NCBI GenBank assembly: GCA_947167155.1
Contig: CAMVHB010000006.1
Location: 1-64,000, forward strand
Length of the DNA stretch: 64,000 nt
Origin: an uncultured Lachnospiraceae bacterium
Lineage (GTDB): Bacteria > Bacillota > Clostridia > Lachnospirales > Lachnospiraceae
Direction of reading: 5' to 3'
Below the pieces are notes generated by a model, which saw only the letters and a program-made list of their open reading frames with translations, was not told where the DNA came from and did not search any database. The number at the start of each line of letters is the position of its first letter. Position 1 is the stretch's first letter. The position numbers and the translations under genes were made by a program. Shown one piece after another: positions 61,827 to 64,000 of the stretch.

Positions 61827-64000
61827 TTATTTCTTCGTCCCCTTTGTGGCGCGTCCGGCGATCTTCAAGGTGCTGTTTGAATCACCTGAAAGTATCTCGG
61901 CCTTCTTTACCCGGTCGCCCTTTGAAAGTGCCATTGCCTTTGCCCCGACAGCATTCTTTTTCTTTTCGGGGATATCTGAAAGCAGAAACCTAAGGCGATA
62001 ATTCTTTTCAGAAGTGATGACTATCGTAGCATTCCCGTCCTTATCATAGGGGAGAACGGCAACGAGGCTGTCTCCTTCAAGGAGTTTCGTGGACGCGACC
62101 GTCCTTCGGTTCATCACATCAAATTCGTTACCGGGTACGTTCTTTATCATTCCGTCTTTTGTCAGGAAGATAAGCTGCCCGGGTATGACCTCGTCCATTG
62201 ATTCTATATAGAGGCAGTCCTCGACACTTGAATCAAAGGTGCTGATATTGTCGATCGGAACTCCCTTGTCCTTGAGCTTTGACTGGGGAAGGTCCATGCA
62301 TTTAAGGACATGCATATTCCCGCCGGAGGAAAAGATCAATAGTCTCGAAAGATTTGTAGTCCTTATCACATAGCGTGACTCCGAATCTATCGCTTCCTTG
62401 TTCCTCTCATAGGTTGCGGTATCTATGGCCTTTGCATAGAAGAATCTGTCGATCACGGCGTAAACTTCAGTTTCCTCAAGCGGCTTTTCTTCTATCACCG
62501 CTTCACCAACTTCAGATACCTCGGTCCTTCTTTCATAGCCAAACTCTTTTTTGATGGCCTTTAAGTCATTTATTATGACCTTCGCCATGGAGGCGCGGTT
62601 CGAGAGGATATCGGAGTATTCAGCGATATTCTTCATAGTCTCCTGAAACTGTGCCCTGAGGGCATCGATCTCAAGCCCTATCAGACGATAAAGCCTCATA
62701 TCAAGGATGGCATCGGCCTGCCTTTCAGTAAATGAAAGCTTTGAGGCCGCCTTCTTTGAATTGTCGCTTTTGAACCTGATCCCTTCCGTATTACCGGAGA
62801 CAAGGCACATCTTCGCCTGCTCCCTCGTCTTTGACCCACGAAGTATCTCGATGATAAGGTCTATGCAGTCGCAGGCTGCGATCAGCCCCTCCTGTATTTC
62901 CTTCTTTTCCCTCTCCTTTGAAAGTAATGTCGTGTACTTCCTCGTCATCAGCTCAAACTGGAAGTCTATGCTCTTTCTTATCACAGGAACAAGACCGAGA
63001 GTCTCGGGCTTTCCATCAGCGACCGCCAGCATATTTACGCCGAAGGTGTCCTCAAGCCTGGTCTTCTTGAAAAGGAGGTTCTTTACGGCTTCAACATCCG
63101 CTCCCCTCTTCAATTCTATTACTATCCTTATGCCTTCCTTCGAGGACTGGTTTGAGATATCCGTGATATCATTTGTTTCGCGGGTCTCCACAAGATGGGC
63201 GACATCATTTAAGAACTTTCCTATACCGGCTCCTATCATGGTATAAGGGATCTCTGTCACAACGAGATTGATGTGGCCGTTCTTCGCGTTCTCTACCTCA
63301 ACCTTTCCTCTGATACGGAGCTTTCCGACACCTGTGGAATAGATCGATAATAATTCCTCTTTGTTGCAGACTATCCCGCCCGTGGGAAAATCGGGTCCCT
63401 GAATGAGTCTTAGCATATCCTGCGTATTCATGTCAGGATTTTTCATATAGGCTATGCAGCCGTCAATTACCTCTGAAAGATTGTGAGGAGGGATCGAGGT
63501 CGCCATTCCGACTGCTATACCCTCGGCTCCGTTTACAAGAAGGTTCGGTATCCTGACAGGAAGGACGGTCGGCTCTTTTTCAGTCTCGTCAAAGTTAGGT
63601 CCAAAGTCCACAACCGCCTTATCAAGGTCTCCAAGATAATATTTCTCCGTGATCTTCTGAAGACGCGCCTCCGTATACCTCATAGCTGCGGCACCGTCAC
63701 CCTCTATTGAGCCGAAGTTCCCGTGGCCGTCGACAAGAGGAAGCCCCTTCTTGAAGTCCTGCGCCATATTGACAAGGGCTTCATAGATCGAGCTGTCGCC
63801 GTGGGGATGGTACTTACCCATGGTGTCTCCGACTATACGGGCCGACTTTCGATAGGGTCTGTCCCACCTGATGCCAAGCTCATACATGTCATAGAGGGTA
63901 CGCCTCTGAACCGGCTTAAGCCCGTCCCTCACATCGGGAAGGGCGCGGGCTATTATCACGGACATAGCGTAGTCTATATAGGATTTTTTCATAAGAGACG
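61827..64000 (-). CDS. Type II DNA topoisomerase A subunit (ParC/GyrA family), 5' end beyond window
   Basis: The reading frame continues upstream of the ORF track ATG to the window edge (Ser-Leu before [13 protein letters not shown]), and relatives carry residues there, so the true start lies outside. Visible are [34 protein letters not shown] (the quinolone-determining region with Ser and Glu at the usual positions) and the catalytic Tyr in [10 protein letters not shown]. The C-terminal beta-propeller domain is short, and I found no GyrA-box (QRRGGKG). This favours a topoisomerase IV ParC-type subunit over gyrase. A parE/gyrB-like partner would be expected just upstream, off the window. Confidence 0.9.
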   Translation of the reverse strand, partial: SLMKKSYIDYAMSVIIARALPDVRDGLKPVQRRTLYDMYELGIRWDRPYRKSARIVGDTMGKYHPHGDSSIYEALVNMAQDFKKGLPLVDGHGNFGSIEGDGAAAMRYTEARLQKITEKYYLGDLDKAVVDFGPNFDETEKEPTVLPVRIPNLLVNGAEGIAVGMATSIPPHNLSEVIDGCIAYMKNPDMNTQDMLRLIQGPDFPTGGIVCNKEELLSIYSTGVGKLRIRGKVEVENAKNGHINLVVTEIPYTMIGAGIGKFLNDVAHLVETRETNDITDISNQSSKEGIRIVIELKRGADVEAVKNLLFKKTRLEDTFGVNMLAVADGKPETLGLVPVIRKSIDFQFELMTRKYTTLLSKEREKKEIQEGLIAACDCIDLIIEILRGSKTREQAKMCLVSGNTEGIRFKSDNSKKAASKLSFTERQADAILDMRLYRLIGLEIDALRAQFQETMKNIAEYSDILSNRASMAKVIINDLKAIKKEFGYERRTEVSEVGEAVIEEKPLEETEVYAVIDRFFYAKAIDTATYERNKEAIDSESRYVIRTTNLSRLLIFSSGGNMHVLKCMDLPQSKLKDKGVPIDNISTFDSSVEDCLYIESMDEVIPGQLIFLTKDGMIKNVPGNEFDVMNRRTVASTKLLEGDSLVAVLPYDKDGNATIVITSEKNYRLRFLLSDIPEKKKNAVGAKAMALSKGDRVKKAEILSGDSNSTLKIAGRATKGTKK

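Overview
The window is a stretch of a low-to-moderate GC Firmicute chromosome, most likely a member of the Lachnospiraceae (Clostridia). The basis is the protein families and gene orders: mreB-mreC-mreD-mrdA-minC-rodA-mgsA, a phoH / 7TM-HD-like / ybeY run, moxR-DUF58-transglutaminase, fhs-folD, Rex, and CIRCE-controlled groES-groEL. I would not name a genus. I saw no tRNA, rRNA, CRISPR array, insertion sequence or prophage gene, and no gap between genes exceeds 300 bp. Nearly all genes lie on the minus strand; only tyrA-aroA and one small membrane-protein gene are on plus.

Layout, read in the direction of minus-strand transcription (right to left). 64.0-61.2 kb: type II topoisomerase A subunit (5' end outside the window) and a CPBP protease. 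61.1-59.0 kb: CIRCE, groES, groEL and a strong terminator. 58.9-50.4 kb: MATE exporter, DegV lipid-binding protein, purA, moxR-DUF58-transglutaminase, a small membrane protein (plus strand) and a SEC-C protein. 50.4-48.0 kb: aroA and tyrA (plus strand). 47.9-40.0 kb: EF-G-like GTPase with terminator, leuS, icd, ABC-F ATPase. 40.0-35.1 kb: rex, a coiled-coil protein, nnrE/nnrD, alr and a CorC-like CBS protein. 35.0-26.4 kb: yebC, glgA, ftsK, fhs, folD and a zinc-ribbon/TPR protein. 26.4-11.1 kb: phoH, a degenerate PgpH-like protein, ybeY, DUF3048, a MurJ/SpoVB-type flippase, two flavoproteins, mutS, mutL, miaA and ynbB. 11.1-2.5 kb: the cell-elongation cluster mreB, mreC, mreD, mrdA, minC, rodA, mgsA and a D,D-carboxypeptidase. 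2.4-0 kb: a P-loop protein, an HlyD-like adaptor and the 5' part of yggS.

Functionally this is core physiology: lateral wall synthesis (MreBCD/PBP2/RodA, carboxypeptidase, Alr, flippase), mismatch repair (MutS/MutL), translation and rRNA maturation (LeuS, EF-G-like, YbeY, MiaA, ABC-F), one-carbon metabolism (Fhs/FolD), redox regulation (Rex), chaperonin (GroES/EL) and tyrosine-branch aromatic synthesis (TyrA/AroA). Many genes overlap or are spaced by a few bases, so long polycistronic units are likely. Promoters I could read sit upstream of the P-loop gene, yebC, rex, leuS, the EF-G-like gene, tyrA, the SEC-C gene, degV, MATE and groES.

No unmistakably new multi-gene system was found. The most interesting signals are several 'family member with its key residues gone' cases: methylglyoxal synthase without its usual catalytic Asp and His; a PgpH-like protein with an erased HD site; MinC without minD/minE and with an altered MinD-binding motif; and an EF-G-like GTPase without the catalytic His. 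Two apparently leaderless mRNAs (rex, tyrA) and a shared 16-nt sequence placed identically at the leuS and degV promoters also stand out. Statements about catalytic residues in reference enzymes come from memory of those families; no search was run.
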